Shown here: in pieces, positions 9,307 to 17,454 of the stretch
Layout: each line of letters opens with the position of its first letter
Numbering within the stretch: the stretch's first letter is position 1
DNA from: Pseudomonadota bacterium
Lineage (GTDB): Bacteria > Pseudomonadota > Gammaproteobacteria > Berkiellales > Berkiellaceae
Length of the DNA stretch: 43,349 nt
Assembly (NCBI GenBank): GCA_018242045.1
Contig: JAFECR010000008.1
Span: 1 to 43,349, forward strand
Direction of reading: 5' to 3'
Notes under the pieces: generated by a model
Seen by the model: the letters and a program-made list of their open reading frames with translations, nothing else
Databases searched by the model: none
Told to the model about the DNA's origin: nothing
Program-made: the position numbers and the translations under genes

Positions 9307-10536
9307 CTATAACCCTGATAGTTTAATATCGATGGTTTTGCCATTTTCTGATGCTAATATGAAAGGTGTTAGCATCAATTCGTAAACATGGGTGCCATCT
9401 GCACTGGAAACGGTCGCTGTCCATGCTGGCGAAAGGACAGTTAATTTAGTTCTAAAGTAAACGCGATTATCTGCAAGCCAGGCTTCACCATGGCCACCCG
9501 TGACAGACAATTTAATGCTATCTCGAGGCGGGATCCCATCTAGAATATTAATGAGCAGCGGGTTAACTTTGGCATTGAAAGTAGTATCTACCACTGGCGG
9601 CTTCGCGTCTGGTCCACGCCCAATCACTTGAAGATCCACTCTGAAATCGACATTGCGTTGGCCTGAAACAAGGGTGAGCATAACTGGGGTGTCTAGCCCC
9701 CATAAACGTACGGCCAGGTTACCATGAGCATATTGCTTTAAGCTTTGAATAAATAAGGCGTTCCCTTTTTGATCCCATTGAATATTAAAGTTTTGAGGGT
9801 CGCCGATACTGTAAGCAGTAATTGGCCATGCAGCCCCTGTTGAGTCTACAAAGAGTACTGAAGTCACAAAACCGGCCGCAAGGCGAATGACAGGTGGCTG
9901 ACTGCCAGGGTCTAAGTTGACAATAATAGAAGTAAAATTCGGTGTTGGGGGTGGCGCAGGCGTGGCTGCTTTTGCTTGCAAAGTCATGTCGTAGAATCGG
10001 TGTAGATCTTTAATTTGATCTGGGCTTAATGGCAAGGCTTCTTCCATTAAAATGTTGAAGGCTTGTTGTCTTTTCATCTCCCCGGGCGATGGTTTTACAA
10101 GTACCTCAGCTTGGTTTGGTTTTATTGGGGTAACTTCTTCAATTAATCCTGCATCCGGATCTAATTGTTTAATTTTTGCTTGTAGTTGCGATTGCGCACT
10201 ACCTTGCGCAGCTTGCGTAGAAAGTGATTTGGCAATGGCTTGTAATTGTTCTGGTTTTAAATTTTTTGTTTGATTAATAAGTTGTTGCGATTGTTCTGGC
10301 GTCAAAGTAGTAAGTTCGGTTGGTATTTGGCCTTGAATCTTAGGTTGTTGGATTGTTGTCACACTTATTGGTTTTCCAGCAGGTTGGGCATTGGTATTGC
10401 TTGATGAGGGAGGAGGCGTATTTGTTTTTGGTGGAGGTAAAGGCAATGGCGTGCCATCACCACCTAATACAGCAGCATATGATGGATGAGTGATCATCAA
10501 TTGAATCAATAACAAAAGTTTTAGACTTTGCTTCAT
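9307..10536 (-). CDS. icmK: Outer-membrane core protein IcmK/DotH
   Basis: A 409-residue secreted protein with a signal peptide (residues 1-21, cleavage near SYA), a Pro/Asn-rich segment, a Gln-rich helical region (about 60-150) and a C-terminal beta-rich DotH domain containing VNLDPGSQPPVIRLAAGFVTSVLFVD. That motif resembles VirB9/TraN-type proteins. DotH is assembled in the outer membrane with the lipoproteins DotC and DotD and forms the core ring with DotG. The Legionella protein is slightly shorter (about 360); the excess is in the Gln-rich linker. A four-codon reading frame with a strong ribosome-binding site overlaps its start (see separate entry). Confidence 0.94.
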   Translation of the reverse strand: MKQSLKLLLLIQLMITHPSYAAVLGGDGTPLPLPPPKTNTPPPSSSNTNAQPAGKPISVTTIQQPKIQGQIPTELTTLTPEQSQQLINQTKNLKPEQLQAIAKSLSTQAAQGSAQSQLQAKIKQLDPDAGLIEEVTPIKPNQAEVLVKPSPGEMKRQQAFNILMEEALPLSPDQIKDLHRFYDMTLQAKAATPAPPPTPNFTSIIVNLDPGSQPPVIRLAAGFVTSVLFVDSTGAAWPITAYSIGDPQNFNIQWDQKGNALFIQSLKQYAHGNLAVRLWGLDTPVMLTLVSGQRNVDFRVDLQVIGRGPDAKPPVVDTTFNAKVNPLLINILDGIPPRDSIKLSVTGGHGEAWLADNRVYFRTKLTVLSPAWTATVSSADGTHVYELMLTPFILASENGKTIDIKLSGL

Positions 10537-10561
10537 GCTTTAATCATCCGTTTCACTCCTT
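10533..10561 (-). promoter_or_regulatory. Four-codon upstream ORF (MIKA) overlapping the icmK start
   Basis: On the minus strand a perfect AAGGAG (10561-10556) precedes an ATG at 10547 by 8 bases. This opens the frame ATG ATT AAA GCA TGA, whose stop TGA overlaps the icmK ATG as ATGA. The icmK ATG itself has no good Shine-Dalgarno at normal spacing. I infer that ribosomes load at the mini-ORF and re-initiate on icmK. A mis-spaced icmK ribosome-binding site is the alternative. Confidence 0.5.
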
Positions 10562-10625
10562 AATGTCTTTGATAAGGAGACACCTTTAATGAGCTTCTCA
10601 TATTATGTGGTTAAGTTCAAAGTAA

Positions 10626-11321
10626 TTACCGCAATACTTCTCTTATCACAAATGAATCGATCCCAACGCCGATGGGAGATTCTAAGGGAGACATGCGGGT
10701 AATTAACATAGTTAGAATGTTAGTCTGTATTATTCTATCCTCGGGTATACTATTTTCATAGGTGACAATGACAGGTATTTGAACTCGCCAAGCAAACTTG
10801 CCATTGACCCTCAGATTAGGATCGCTATTACTATCCTTTAAAATTTCTGGTGTGCCATTGATTTGAGCGTACACAATCATTTTCTTTCTTTTAAGCGCGT
10901 CAAGATTTCTAGATTCTTGTATTGCTTTTAAATAATTTTCAAAGCCGGCAGGCGTAAAATAAGCTCGCGCTTTTTGAATAGCGTAACGATAGTTAACGAA
11001 ATTCATATTATAAGCTTCAATGGCGGCTTCCATTGCCCAGGTTTTTAAAGCATTATCTTGTAAGTTAGGCAATCCTAAAGGAATTAACGGCAATGGTGAA
11101 CCATCGATACTGGTTGCAAAATAGCTTGGTGGCTGGATTTCTTTGATTTCATAGCGAAGGAAAAATGCTAACATCGTAATGATGAACAATAAGCAAATGC
11201 AAATAATCATTAATTTGCGATAGCTATCGTAATAATAATGGTTGCGTAGCAGGATCATTTCCAAGGTACCAATGTACTTAGGTTGATCAAGAGAAGGCCT
11301 TGCTTGTTCAGCCATTGTCAT
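10626..11321 (-). CDS. icmL: IcmL/DotI inner-membrane protein, copy proximal to icmK
   Basis: A bitopic protein of 231 residues: short cytoplasmic N terminus with the conserved EMILLRNHYYYDSYRKL entry, one transmembrane helix (about 37-55) and a periplasmic NTF2/VirB8-like domain with YFATSIDGSPLPLIPL, AYNMNFVNYRYAI, FTPAGFENYL and the terminal LESPIGVGIDSFVI. DotI is the VirB8-like component of the inner-membrane complex. It is the third of three tandem icmL-type genes and lies nearest icmK, as icmL does in Legionella, so it is the best candidate for the orthologue. The start could be ATG 11321 or 11315; AAGGA upstream favours the first. Confidence 0.9.
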   Translation of the reverse strand: MTMAEQARPSLDQPKYIGTLEMILLRNHYYYDSYRKLMIICICLLFIITMLAFFLRYEIKEIQPPSYFATSIDGSPLPLIPLGLPNLQDNALKTWAMEAAIEAYNMNFVNYRYAIQKARAYFTPAGFENYLKAIQESRNLDALKRKKMIVYAQINGTPEILKDSNSDPNLRVNGKFAWRVQIPVIVTYENSIPEDRIIQTNILTMLITRMSPLESPIGVGIDSFVIREVLR

Positions 11322-11333
11322 TTCCCAGGATCC

Positions 11334-12086
11334 TTATGAATACTTTCCTTCTCTCACTATCAGTGCTGCAATGGCAACGCCTGAAGGAGATTCGGTGAGA
11401 GGGACACGCAGTATTAACATGGTAATAATCCAATCTAATTTTTGAGTTTCTCTTACATTTTGATAAGTCATTTGTATAGGAAATTGAATTTGCCATGAAA
11501 AGATGCCGTCAGGGGTTGGTTTGTCTTTGAGAATAATGGGGGCGCTGGTTGGTGTAACTGATAGCACATACTTTCTTCTGTCTACTGAATTGGCGATATT
11601 GGTTTCAATCAGGGTACGACGGTAATTCTGATATCCCGCTTTGGTGTAATAAATGCTGGCGTTATTAATAATCGCTTCATAGTTAATAAAATTGAATGCA
11701 TAGGAATTGGTGATGGCTTCAACAGCCCATTCTAGTAACGCTGGTGTTGATAAAAATGGTTCAGACAGCGGGGTTGGGTAAAGTAGTTTCCCATCAAAAG
11801 TTGTTGGGAACTTAAGCATAGGCGCTCCGGCGCTTAAGACAACATTGCCATTTCTATCTCGTAGGGTAGTTGGTGATTTTATTGCGAGATCAGGGATGTT
11901 TTGTAAACGATATTCAAAGATCGCCCAAAGAACACAAGCACCAATAAGTGTTAGAAAAGACAACGTCATAATGACCATCAGAAAATACTGATCATAAAAA
12001 AATTCTGTACGAAGCGTACCAACAGGGTGTTTGTGAGTTGGTGACGATGCTGGCACTGGTGCAGGTGTTGGTTTGGCCGGTGTCAG
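11334..12086 (-). CDS. IcmL/DotI paralogue 2, probable CTG start
   Basis: A second full-length DotI-family protein: N-terminal GTLRTEFFYDQYF, one transmembrane helix, and a periplasmic domain with AYAFNFINYEAI, YTKAGYQNYRRTL, FSWQIQFPIQMTYQ and LTESPSGVAIAALIV. Its first visible ATG falls inside the membrane helix, and the only in-frame GTG (12056) has no ribosome-binding site. An in-frame CTG at 12086 lies 8 bases after a perfect AAGGAG (12100-12095) built into the last codons of the upstream paralogue, so I extend the gene to 12086 (250 residues). The added N terminus is Pro/Ala-rich. Its closest functional counterpart in Legionella may be DotJ/IcmM, which is an IcmL relative but much shorter. 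Confidence 0.85.
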   Translation of the reverse strand: MTPAKPTPAPVPASSPTHKHPVGTLRTEFFYDQYFLMVIMTLSFLTLIGACVLWAIFEYRLQNIPDLAIKSPTTLRDRNGNVVLSAGAPMLKFPTTFDGKLLYPTPLSEPFLSTPALLEWAVEAITNSYAFNFINYEAIINNASIYYTKAGYQNYRRTLIETNIANSVDRRKYVLSVTPTSAPIILKDKPTPDGIFSWQIQFPIQMTYQNVRETQKLDWIITMLILRVPLTESPSGVAIAALIVREGKYS

Positions 12087-12088
12087 TG

Positions 12089-12817
12089 TTATATCTCCTT
12101 AACTTCTATCGAAGCAATGCCTATCCCTTTTGGTGATTCTAAAGTAGAACGTCTTGCAACAAGCATATTGAGGACGATATTTTGTTTTCTGGTATCTGAA
12201 GTGCTTTGGTAGGTTATTAACATTGGTAATTGAACTCTCCAAGCATAAATACCATCAGCAGTAGGTCCTTCTTGAACAATCACTGGTGTGCCCGTTGCAA
12301 TTGCCGATACTATCAATTGTTTACTTTTGACGGTGTCAATGGTTTTCGCAGCCGTGAGCGAATTAATAAAATGTTGATAGCCAGCATCGGTAAAGTAAAT
12401 TTTGATATCTTTTAGAGCTCTATCGTAGTTGCTAAAGTTAAAGTTATAAGCGGTGGTTGCCGCTTCAACAACCCAATTAAGCAAGGAAGAGGTTGTGAGG
12501 TTAGGATGATTTAGTGGGGTGAGTAAGGATAATTTGCCATCATTAGATGTTGCAAAATATCGGACTATCGGTTTATGAGTGCGTTCATAAATTATCCAAG
12601 CAATTAGACCAGTAATAATCAATACCAGAAGAATCGAAAATACCATTAAGCGTCGGACGTTGTCACGGTAGAAGTTCGCTCGCAACATGATAGGCTGATG
12701 AAAGATATCCGTGTAGTCCTCTAAGGGAATAGCATGTGAATGGGGTAATTTGCTTTCTTGCTGCGATGCCATTACTTGTTTGGTTTTAGATTTACTTTCA
12801 TCTAGGCTATTTGCCAT
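12089..12817 (-). CDS. IcmL/DotI paralogue 1, following icmT
   Basis: A 242-residue DotI-family protein with about 57 cytoplasmic residues, one transmembrane helix (about 58-80) and a periplasmic VirB8-like domain. Family landmarks are YFATSNDGKLSLLTPL, AYNFNFSNYDRAL, FTDAGYQHFI, YAWRVQLPMLITYQ and LESPKGIGIASIEV. The start ATG 12817 has GAGG upstream. The last codons (AAG GAG ATA TAA) double as the ribosome-binding site of the next paralogue. An extended -10 promoter lies in the gap before it, so the icmL cluster may also be expressed independently of dotDCB-icmT. Confidence 0.9.
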   Translation of the reverse strand: MANSLDESKSKTKQVMASQQESKLPHSHAIPLEDYTDIFHQPIMLRANFYRDNVRRLMVFSILLVLIITGLIAWIIYERTHKPIVRYFATSNDGKLSLLTPLNHPNLTTSSLLNWVVEAATTAYNFNFSNYDRALKDIKIYFTDAGYQHFINSLTAAKTIDTVKSKQLIVSAIATGTPVIVQEGPTADGIYAWRVQLPMLITYQSTSDTRKQNIVLNMLVARRSTLESPKGIGIASIEVKEI

Positions 12818-12861
12818 TAAGGCCTCATCCTGAGTTGTTCGCTCATGGCTAAATAACTATG

Positions 12862-12889
12862 ATTATACCATATGCACAGTATACCATAG
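12862..12889 (-). promoter_or_regulatory. Extended -10 promoter and TATACCATA direct repeats upstream of the icmL cluster
   Basis: On the minus strand TGGTATAAT (12870-12862) is a perfect extended -10 element (TGnTATAAT), placing transcription start near 12855, about 40 bases before the icmL paralogue-1 ATG. No good -35 is seen, which is acceptable for extended -10 promoters. TATACCATA occurs twice in direct orientation (12864-12872 and 12880-12888, 16-bp period), the first copy overlapping the -10. It could be a regulator site. Confidence 0.5.
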
Positions 12890-12899
12890 CAATGGTTGG

Positions 12900-13172
12900 T
12901 TACTGTTTGTTTCTGCGTCGTCGCAGCCAAGAACGGGCATAGCGGTCTTTGCCTGCCACAAAAGAGCGTAACCAGCGCAAGAATACAGGTAGGGTAAAAC
13001 CAAATCGGTTTAAGACAATAAAGAAAGCACAAACCGAACAAGCTAGGATAAAAGTCCAAAGGCGTATGCGAAGCAAGAAAAGTAATAAAGGAATAGCGGA
13101 ATAAGCATCCATAAAGAAAAACTTAGGTGTACGACTCGAATCACGCCAATGGACTGTATCAGGATGTCTCAT
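12900..13172 (-). CDS. icmT: IcmT, small Dot/Icm membrane protein
   Basis: A 90-residue protein with the IcmT hallmark VHWRDSSRTPKFFFMDAYSAIPLLLFLLRIRLWTF compressed into the first half, two hydrophobic helices (about 24-60) and an Arg-rich tail. Legionella IcmT is 86 residues and is needed for effector export and pore-related egress. ATG 13172 overlaps the dotB stop by 4 bp (ATGA), indicating translational coupling. In L. pneumophila icmT pairs with icmS; here it has moved to the end of dotDCB while icmS heads the divergent operon. Confidence 0.92.
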   Translation of the reverse strand: MRHPDTVHWRDSSRTPKFFFMDAYSAIPLLLFLLRIRLWTFILACSVCAFFIVLNRFGFTLPVFLRWLRSFVAGKDRYARSWLRRRRNKQ

Positions 13173-14320
13173 GATGCGACGCCCGCATCGCGATCGGCAT
13201 TTTTAGCACTTGCTGCCATCAGATTATAAGTTCGTTCTGAAATAATACCTTCATCTAGTTTTCGTTTTGCATCCACTATCATCGGTTGGCCACGTTCCTT
13301 TAAAAGCATACGTGTTTTAGCTGCGAGCATTTCTACTTCTGTACCCACCAAAATATCGCGCACTTCTTCATCAAAAATCAAATATTCTCGCAATGCAACT
13401 CGTTTATTTTCGATAGTGGGCACTAACTTTTGCCAAATGACCATTCTTAAAGTTTCTAGAATGTCTAAGGCGCGGCCATGGCGCTCTTCAGCAGGAAAGG
13501 TTGAAATCATGCGCCGAACGCAATCTGCAACCCCATTACTATGTAATGTCGTGTAAACGGGATGGCCTGTTAAGGCGGCATCAATAACGGCTGCGATGGT
13601 TTCAGGATCTCTTGCTTCGCCCACCAGAATTAAGCCAGGTTTGCGTCGCAAGGCATTTCTGACGCCGTCAGCAAAAGAAGGTAAATGTTTGGGGATCTCA
13701 GATTGGCTCACGATAGAGCTTGGTTTGCTAATAGCATCATAAACAAATTCGATAGGGGCTTCATATGTTAACACTTTACGGTTGGCATCGTCTTGCATAA
13801 TAATTTCACGAATAATTGCCGCAAGCAGGGTGCTTTTACCAGATCCGGTAGAGCCGGTAACAACAATGGTGCCTTGGATGGGGGCCATATGTTCTAGAAT
13901 AGCTAGATCGACCTTCATCGAATCTAATGGCGGTGGCTCAGCAGGGATCGTTCTTGCTGTAATTTGGATCCCATCATGTCCTTCAACTTGACAAGCGGTA
14001 CCATTAATACGAAAGCGATAGCGTGTGGTGCGATCGGGTCTTATCTCATAATGCGTGTCTACATCTTTGCCTGAAGAGAGTTGCGTTGTGCCATTGGGCC
14101 CGTAAATGGAGTTGAGCATTTCTCCCACTTCGGTTTGAGACATTTTACGCGAAGTTACTGGGTACAACCGCCCATGAACTTCTGTCAAAATTTGTGAATC
14201 CGTTTGTATTGTTATATCGGAAGCACCTTTTAAAGTGCAATGCAATAGCATTCTATCCATATCACGAGGGGTAAATCGTGCAGGTTCTTCCGGCAATATA
14301 AATTCTTTGCTAATTGACAT
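13169..14320 (-). CDS. dotB: DotB, PilT/VirB11-type secretion ATPase
   Basis: A 383-residue secretion ATPase with Walker A GSTGSGKST (residues 156-164), an Asp-box region (YEAPIEFVYD), Walker B LILVGEARD (230-238) and a His box (TGHPVYTTLHSNGVAD). Length and motifs match Legionella DotB (about 377). DotB is the cytosolic hexamer that docks on DotO and powers substrate transfer. ATG 14320 follows GAGGATTTC, 22 bp downstream of dotC. The dotD-dotC-dotB order is the same as in Legionella region I. Confidence 0.97.
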   Translation of the reverse strand: MSISKEFILPEEPARFTPRDMDRMLLHCTLKGASDITIQTDSQILTEVHGRLYPVTSRKMSQTEVGEMLNSIYGPNGTTQLSSGKDVDTHYEIRPDRTTRYRFRINGTACQVEGHDGIQITARTIPAEPPPLDSMKVDLAILEHMAPIQGTIVVTGSTGSGKSTLLAAIIREIIMQDDANRKVLTYEAPIEFVYDAISKPSSIVSQSEIPKHLPSFADGVRNALRRKPGLILVGEARDPETIAAVIDAALTGHPVYTTLHSNGVADCVRRMISTFPAEERHGRALDILETLRMVIWQKLVPTIENKRVALREYLIFDEEVRDILVGTEVEMLAAKTRMLLKERGQPMIVDAKRKLDEGIISERTYNLMAASAKNADRDAGVAS

Positions 14321-14341
14321 GAAATCCTCATTTACTGAATA

Positions 14342-15166
14342 TCAATCGGGTGCAACATCTGGCGCAAGTTGTCTTTCATCTTCAGTAACAAGCGCCGTCC
14401 ATTCACTACTTTGCGTATTAAGTTGAGGCAAGGTGGTAATACGTAAAATCCTGTCATTCACAGCCATTTGCGAATCACCGCCAGTGACACCGAGATTTAC
14501 TTGAGCTACGTAAGGCAGACTAACCATATTTTGTGCAAGTAAAGTGTGATAGCGGATCATGCCTTGATAATCTCGCGTGAGGCGGCCTAAATTTTCAGCA
14601 AAGATAACATCAGCTTGTGTGATGCCTGCTTGCCAACCTTCATCTAAATATTTATCCCAGACATTTTTTTCAACTTCATTACGAGGCATTAAAGATGAGT
14701 CTGGTAAATCTGGATCTTTATAATGCATTTTCAAGTAATCTCTCCAAGTGGGTGCCATGGTGACAAATCTTGCTTGCGCTTGGATAGTATAGGCCCTATC
14801 AGCAACTCGAAGGACATCATCGGTTGCTTGATCTAAGGTTTGTCTTCCTTCAATTAAGACAGGAGGCAACACATTATGATCAAGCAATAGCCCATCAAAA
14901 TTATAGATAAGATCTAATTGGCGCTCACTTCTAGAGATTAATACGTTGATTTCGCTGGCTCTCCATGCAAGACCAGCTCTAGCTCCTAAGCTTAATGCAG
15001 TGTCACGCAATCCAATGTTACGCACCCCACTGAGTGAGCCTCCTTTTGGATTAAATTTAACGTTATGGTATTTGCTTAAAGTAGATTGCCATACGGGTGG
15101 CGTTGAGCAACTCGACATGAGGGCACATGTGCCGATCAAAAACATACCCCCAATCACTTGTTTCAT
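14342..15166 (-). CDS. dotC: DotC, outer-membrane lipoprotein
   Basis: A 274-residue lipoprotein. The signal peptide ends in lipobox LMSSC (acylated Cys20). The mature part has DotC landmarks such as ALSLGARAGLAWRASEIN, LLDHNVLPPVLIEGR and GWQAGITQADVIFAENLGRLTRDYQGMIRYHTLL. DotC works with DotD to place DotH in the outer membrane as part of the core ring. It is somewhat shorter than the Legionella protein (about 303). The spacing to dotD is 22 bp. Confidence 0.95.
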   Translation of the reverse strand: MKQVIGGMFLIGTCALMSSCSTPPVWQSTLSKYHNVKFNPKGGSLSGVRNIGLRDTALSLGARAGLAWRASEINVLISRSERQLDLIYNFDGLLLDHNVLPPVLIEGRQTLDQATDDVLRVADRAYTIQAQARFVTMAPTWRDYLKMHYKDPDLPDSSLMPRNEVEKNVWDKYLDEGWQAGITQADVIFAENLGRLTRDYQGMIRYHTLLAQNMVSLPYVAQVNLGVTGGDSQMAVNDRILRITTLPQLNTQSSEWTALVTEDERQLAPDVAPD

Positions 15167-15188
15167 GGTATTTCACCCTTTTGGCTCA

Positions 15189-15650
15189 TCAAACATTAGC
15201 AGCATAGCGAAGTTCAATTATTCTACTGGTTGGATAGACAACCAAGTTCGCACGCTTGCCTGCTTGCAGCCCAGCGTCTTTTAAAATATCTGCAATTACC
15301 CTTTCACGAGATGAAATTGTTACGATTAAGGGAATTGGAGGGATAGGTCCAAGCACTTTAACTCTGTAGCGAGTTAATTCACCAATTTTTTCTAATAGAG
15401 GTTCAATAGGACCAGACCAATCTAGACTTGCTAGCCCGCCCATACCTCCTTGGGGGGTAACCAGAATATCTGTATTAATTGCGTTCTTAGCATAGATATC
15501 TTTGGTTGCTGCTAGCGTTTTAAGTGAGTTTTCAACCGCCATGGCGGATTTCATAAGTTGGTATTCAACATCACTCATTTCGTAGGTTGGCTTTGGAGTG
15601 CAACCTATTAATCCCAAAGCAATTGAGAGCGTAAACAGTTGCTTTTTCAT
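15189..15650 (-). CDS. dotD: DotD, outer-membrane lipoprotein
   Basis: A 153-residue lipoprotein with lipobox LIGC (Cys17) and a C-terminal secretin-N0-like domain (about residues 75-150, with WSGPIEPLLEKIGELTRYRVKV then LKDAGLQAGKRANLVV). The open frame continues upstream to 15836, but I choose ATG 15650 because it gives a clean lipoprotein signal and has AGAGA upstream. It is the first gene of the long minus-strand operon ending in icmB. A TATAAT -10 lies about 50 bp upstream. Confidence 0.95.
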   Translation of the reverse strand: MKKQLFTLSIALGLIGCTPKPTYEMSDVEYQLMKSAMAVENSLKTLAATKDIYAKNAINTDILVTPQGGMGGLASLDWSGPIEPLLEKIGELTRYRVKVLGPIPPIPLIVTISSRERVIADILKDAGLQAGKRANLVVYPTSRIIELRYAANV

Positions 15651-15696
15651 AATGTCTCTTTTTTCAATTCGCTTAAGGTAGCATAAGCCTCTGTTG

Positions 15697-15702
15697 ATTA
15701 TA
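15697..15702 (-). promoter_or_regulatory. -10 element of the dotD-icmB operon
   Basis: TATAAT on the minus strand, within AAAGATATAATC, lies 47 bases before the dotD ATG. The -35 region (around 15720-15725) is poor, suggesting activator dependence. The same 12-mer appears upstream of the recombinase-like gene at 43266-43277. I saw no convincing pair of PmrA-type TTAA half-sites. Confidence 0.45.
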
Positions 15703-15854
15703 TCTTTATTCAGGTGGATATGCAGCCTTCCTGTTAAATTAATATCTACCATGGAGAACTCTCGGAAAGCAACCTTAGTCAAATATTTAGATGTGGCAAT
15801 GTGATAGCGGACATTTGGAGATTGACCAATTAGCATACTCGGACAAAAGTATCA

Positions 15855-15884
15855 TTGTATATTCATGGACAGAAGTTATATTAT
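15855..15884 (+). promoter_or_regulatory. Candidate promoter of icmS-icmP-icmO
   Basis: TTGTAT (15855-15860), an 18-base spacer and TATTAT (15879-15884) fit a sigma-70 promoter, with transcription start near 15891 and icmS beginning at 15920. It lies in the 269-bp divergent region shared with dotD, so the two halves of the machine could be co-regulated from here. Confidence 0.4.
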
Positions 15885-15919
15885 AGTGTCGACTAGCTAT
15901 TTTAAATTTAAGGTGAACC

Positions 15920-16267
15920 ATGGCAGAACATCCTTTAGTACAACAAATTTGCGCGGTAGCTAGGACGTTACGTTGTAACTTTATGTTGCGTGAACAACCG
16001 ATTTCAATAGAGCAAGTATTTGCAGAAAATGGATTGCTACCTGCTATCATACGACGCGCAGATCAATTGTGTTCTTTTTGTTTGGGGTATGGATTGGGCG
16101 TTAGTTTTGAAGAGGCACAAGGGGGCATGTTAGGCGTGCGAGTTAAATTTGATGAGGCAACGCCCAATTCATTAAGACTTCTTTGTGCAGCAGATGTGAT
16201 TATCGAATTAATGCAGCATGCACCAACTAGAGAAGTCACCCCGTTAGATGATTTAATGTACGACTAG
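15920..16267 (+). CDS. icmS: IcmS, type IVB chaperone/adaptor
   Basis: A 115-residue acidic protein matching the Legionella IcmS length (114) and its most conserved blocks: GLLPAIIRRADQLCSFCLGYGLG, VKFDEATPNSLRLLCAADVI and the C-terminal PLDDLMYD. IcmS forms a heterodimer with IcmW that binds effectors and docks on the DotL C terminus. ATG 15920 follows AAGGTG at 5 bases. It is the first gene of a plus-strand operon with icmP and icmO, 11 bp before icmP. IcmQ and IcmR, neighbours of icmS in Legionella, are not present here. Confidence 0.95.
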   Translation: MAEHPLVQQICAVARTLRCNFMLREQPISIEQVFAENGLLPAIIRRADQLCSFCLGYGLGVSFEEAQGGMLGVRVKFDEATPNSLRLLCAADVIIELMQHAPTREVTPLDDLMYD

Positions 16268-16278
16268 AGGTAAATAAT

Positions 16279-17442
16279 ATGTCCGGACAAGGTGGCGGTG
16301 GCGGCGCTCAAGGTGAAGATAAAGACACTTATGCCCTGCTATGGGGATTAGCGGGTATTGCAATTATTTCCATTGTAGTGTGGTACTTTTGGGGCGATCA
16401 TTTACGTATGTGGTTTATAGCCATTAAAAAATATGAGACCTTAGCCATCTTATTTTTTATTGATGATGATCAATTAAGAACCATTATTACCGGGCTTAGC
16501 ATGGCAGCACAGGAACCCAGCAATTTAACCCTTGATATTGCCGGCAAATATAGTGACTACATTGGCAGCTATCTTAAATACCCGGTTATTTTCTTATTGT
16601 TAGTGATGGGTATTATCATGTTTAAAGGGCATGCCACCATGCGCTTTACAAAAGCTTATAATATGGACACGCTAGCCCATCAAGAAAAAGAAAATTACCC
16701 TCAAATTGCCCCGGTTGCCGACTTAAAGCTTATCGAAGAAGATATTAGCAAAGGTCCTTGGGCCATGGCGCAAAATCCCATGCAATTTGCCAGAGCAGAA
16801 AAACTATTAAAGGTAGAGTTGGTGCCCGATCATCGGGCTGCTTGGAAAAGTGAAGGTGTTGCCAAGGCCACGGTGATACGAGAAATGGCCTCACAAACAT
16901 TTGCCAACCAATTGGGGCCTTTATGGACGGGGGTAAATAATTTACCGCCGCATACTAAAGCTTTATTTGCTTGCTTTTTAGCAAGAGCAGAGCATGACAC
17001 GGATGCTTGTCGCAAGTATTTAGGTAAATTGGCCAAGACAGCTGCTAAAGGACAGGTCGATTATTCAGACACGGAAGAATATTTGAAAAAATATGGTAAA
17101 TGTAAAGCGGCTCAAAAATGTCAAGAAAAACATGCTTACATTTTAACCGTGATGGCATCGATGTTGGTACTGGCACGCGTGGATGGTGTATTGGCATCAG
17201 CAGATTTTTTGTGGGTAAAACCCGTTGATAGGCGTTTATGGTATGTTTTGAATTGTGTTGGCAGACAAGTCTGTGTGCCTGAGGTATCAGGCGTGTTTGC
17301 GCATTGGCTTGCAGAAAAAGAAATGGGAAGAGCATTAACCGTCCCCATGGTGGATGAAGCCGTGAATGCTTTAGAAAAAGCCATTGCAATGGCAGTTTAT
17401 ATTCCTGAAGAAGGTGAACAATTGCCAATGGCATCGCAGTAA
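16279..17442 (+). CDS. icmP: IcmP/DotM, coupling-complex membrane protein
   Basis: A 387-residue protein (about 376 in Legionella) with a Gly-rich N terminus, transmembrane helices at about 18-37 and 95-115, and a soluble C-terminal domain containing FAEKLLKVELVP-like, ATVIREMASQTFANQLGPLW and HAYILTVMASMLVLARVDGVLASADFLWVKPVDRRLWYVLN elements. DotM partners with DotL in the coupling complex and recognises Glu-rich effector signals through basic surfaces. AGAGG precedes ATG 16279, and the stop is 12 bp before icmO. Confidence 0.95.
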   Translation: MSGQGGGGGAQGEDKDTYALLWGLAGIAIISIVVWYFWGDHLRMWFIAIKKYETLAILFFIDDDQLRTIITGLSMAAQEPSNLTLDIAGKYSDYIGSYLKYPVIFLLLVMGIIMFKGHATMRFTKAYNMDTLAHQEKENYPQIAPVADLKLIEEDISKGPWAMAQNPMQFARAEKLLKVELVPDHRAAWKSEGVAKATVIREMASQTFANQLGPLWTGVNNLPPHTKALFACFLARAEHDTDACRKYLGKLAKTAAKGQVDYSDTEEYLKKYGKCKAAQKCQEKHAYILTVMASMLVLARVDGVLASADFLWVKPVDRRLWYVLNCVGRQVCVPEVSGVFAHWLAEKEMGRALTVPMVDEAVNALEKAIAMAVYIPEEGEQLPMASQ

Positions 17443-17454
17443 GGTAGGTGGAAG

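Noticed and set aside
15651..15836. N-terminal extension of dotD to 15836
   Set aside because: It would bury the lipoprotein signal; ATG 15650 gives a proper lipobox and has a ribosome-binding site.
15651..15919. PmrA-type tandem TTAA sites in the dotD-icmS region
   Set aside because: Only isolated TTAA occurrences are seen, without the paired spacing expected for that regulator in Legionella and Coxiella.
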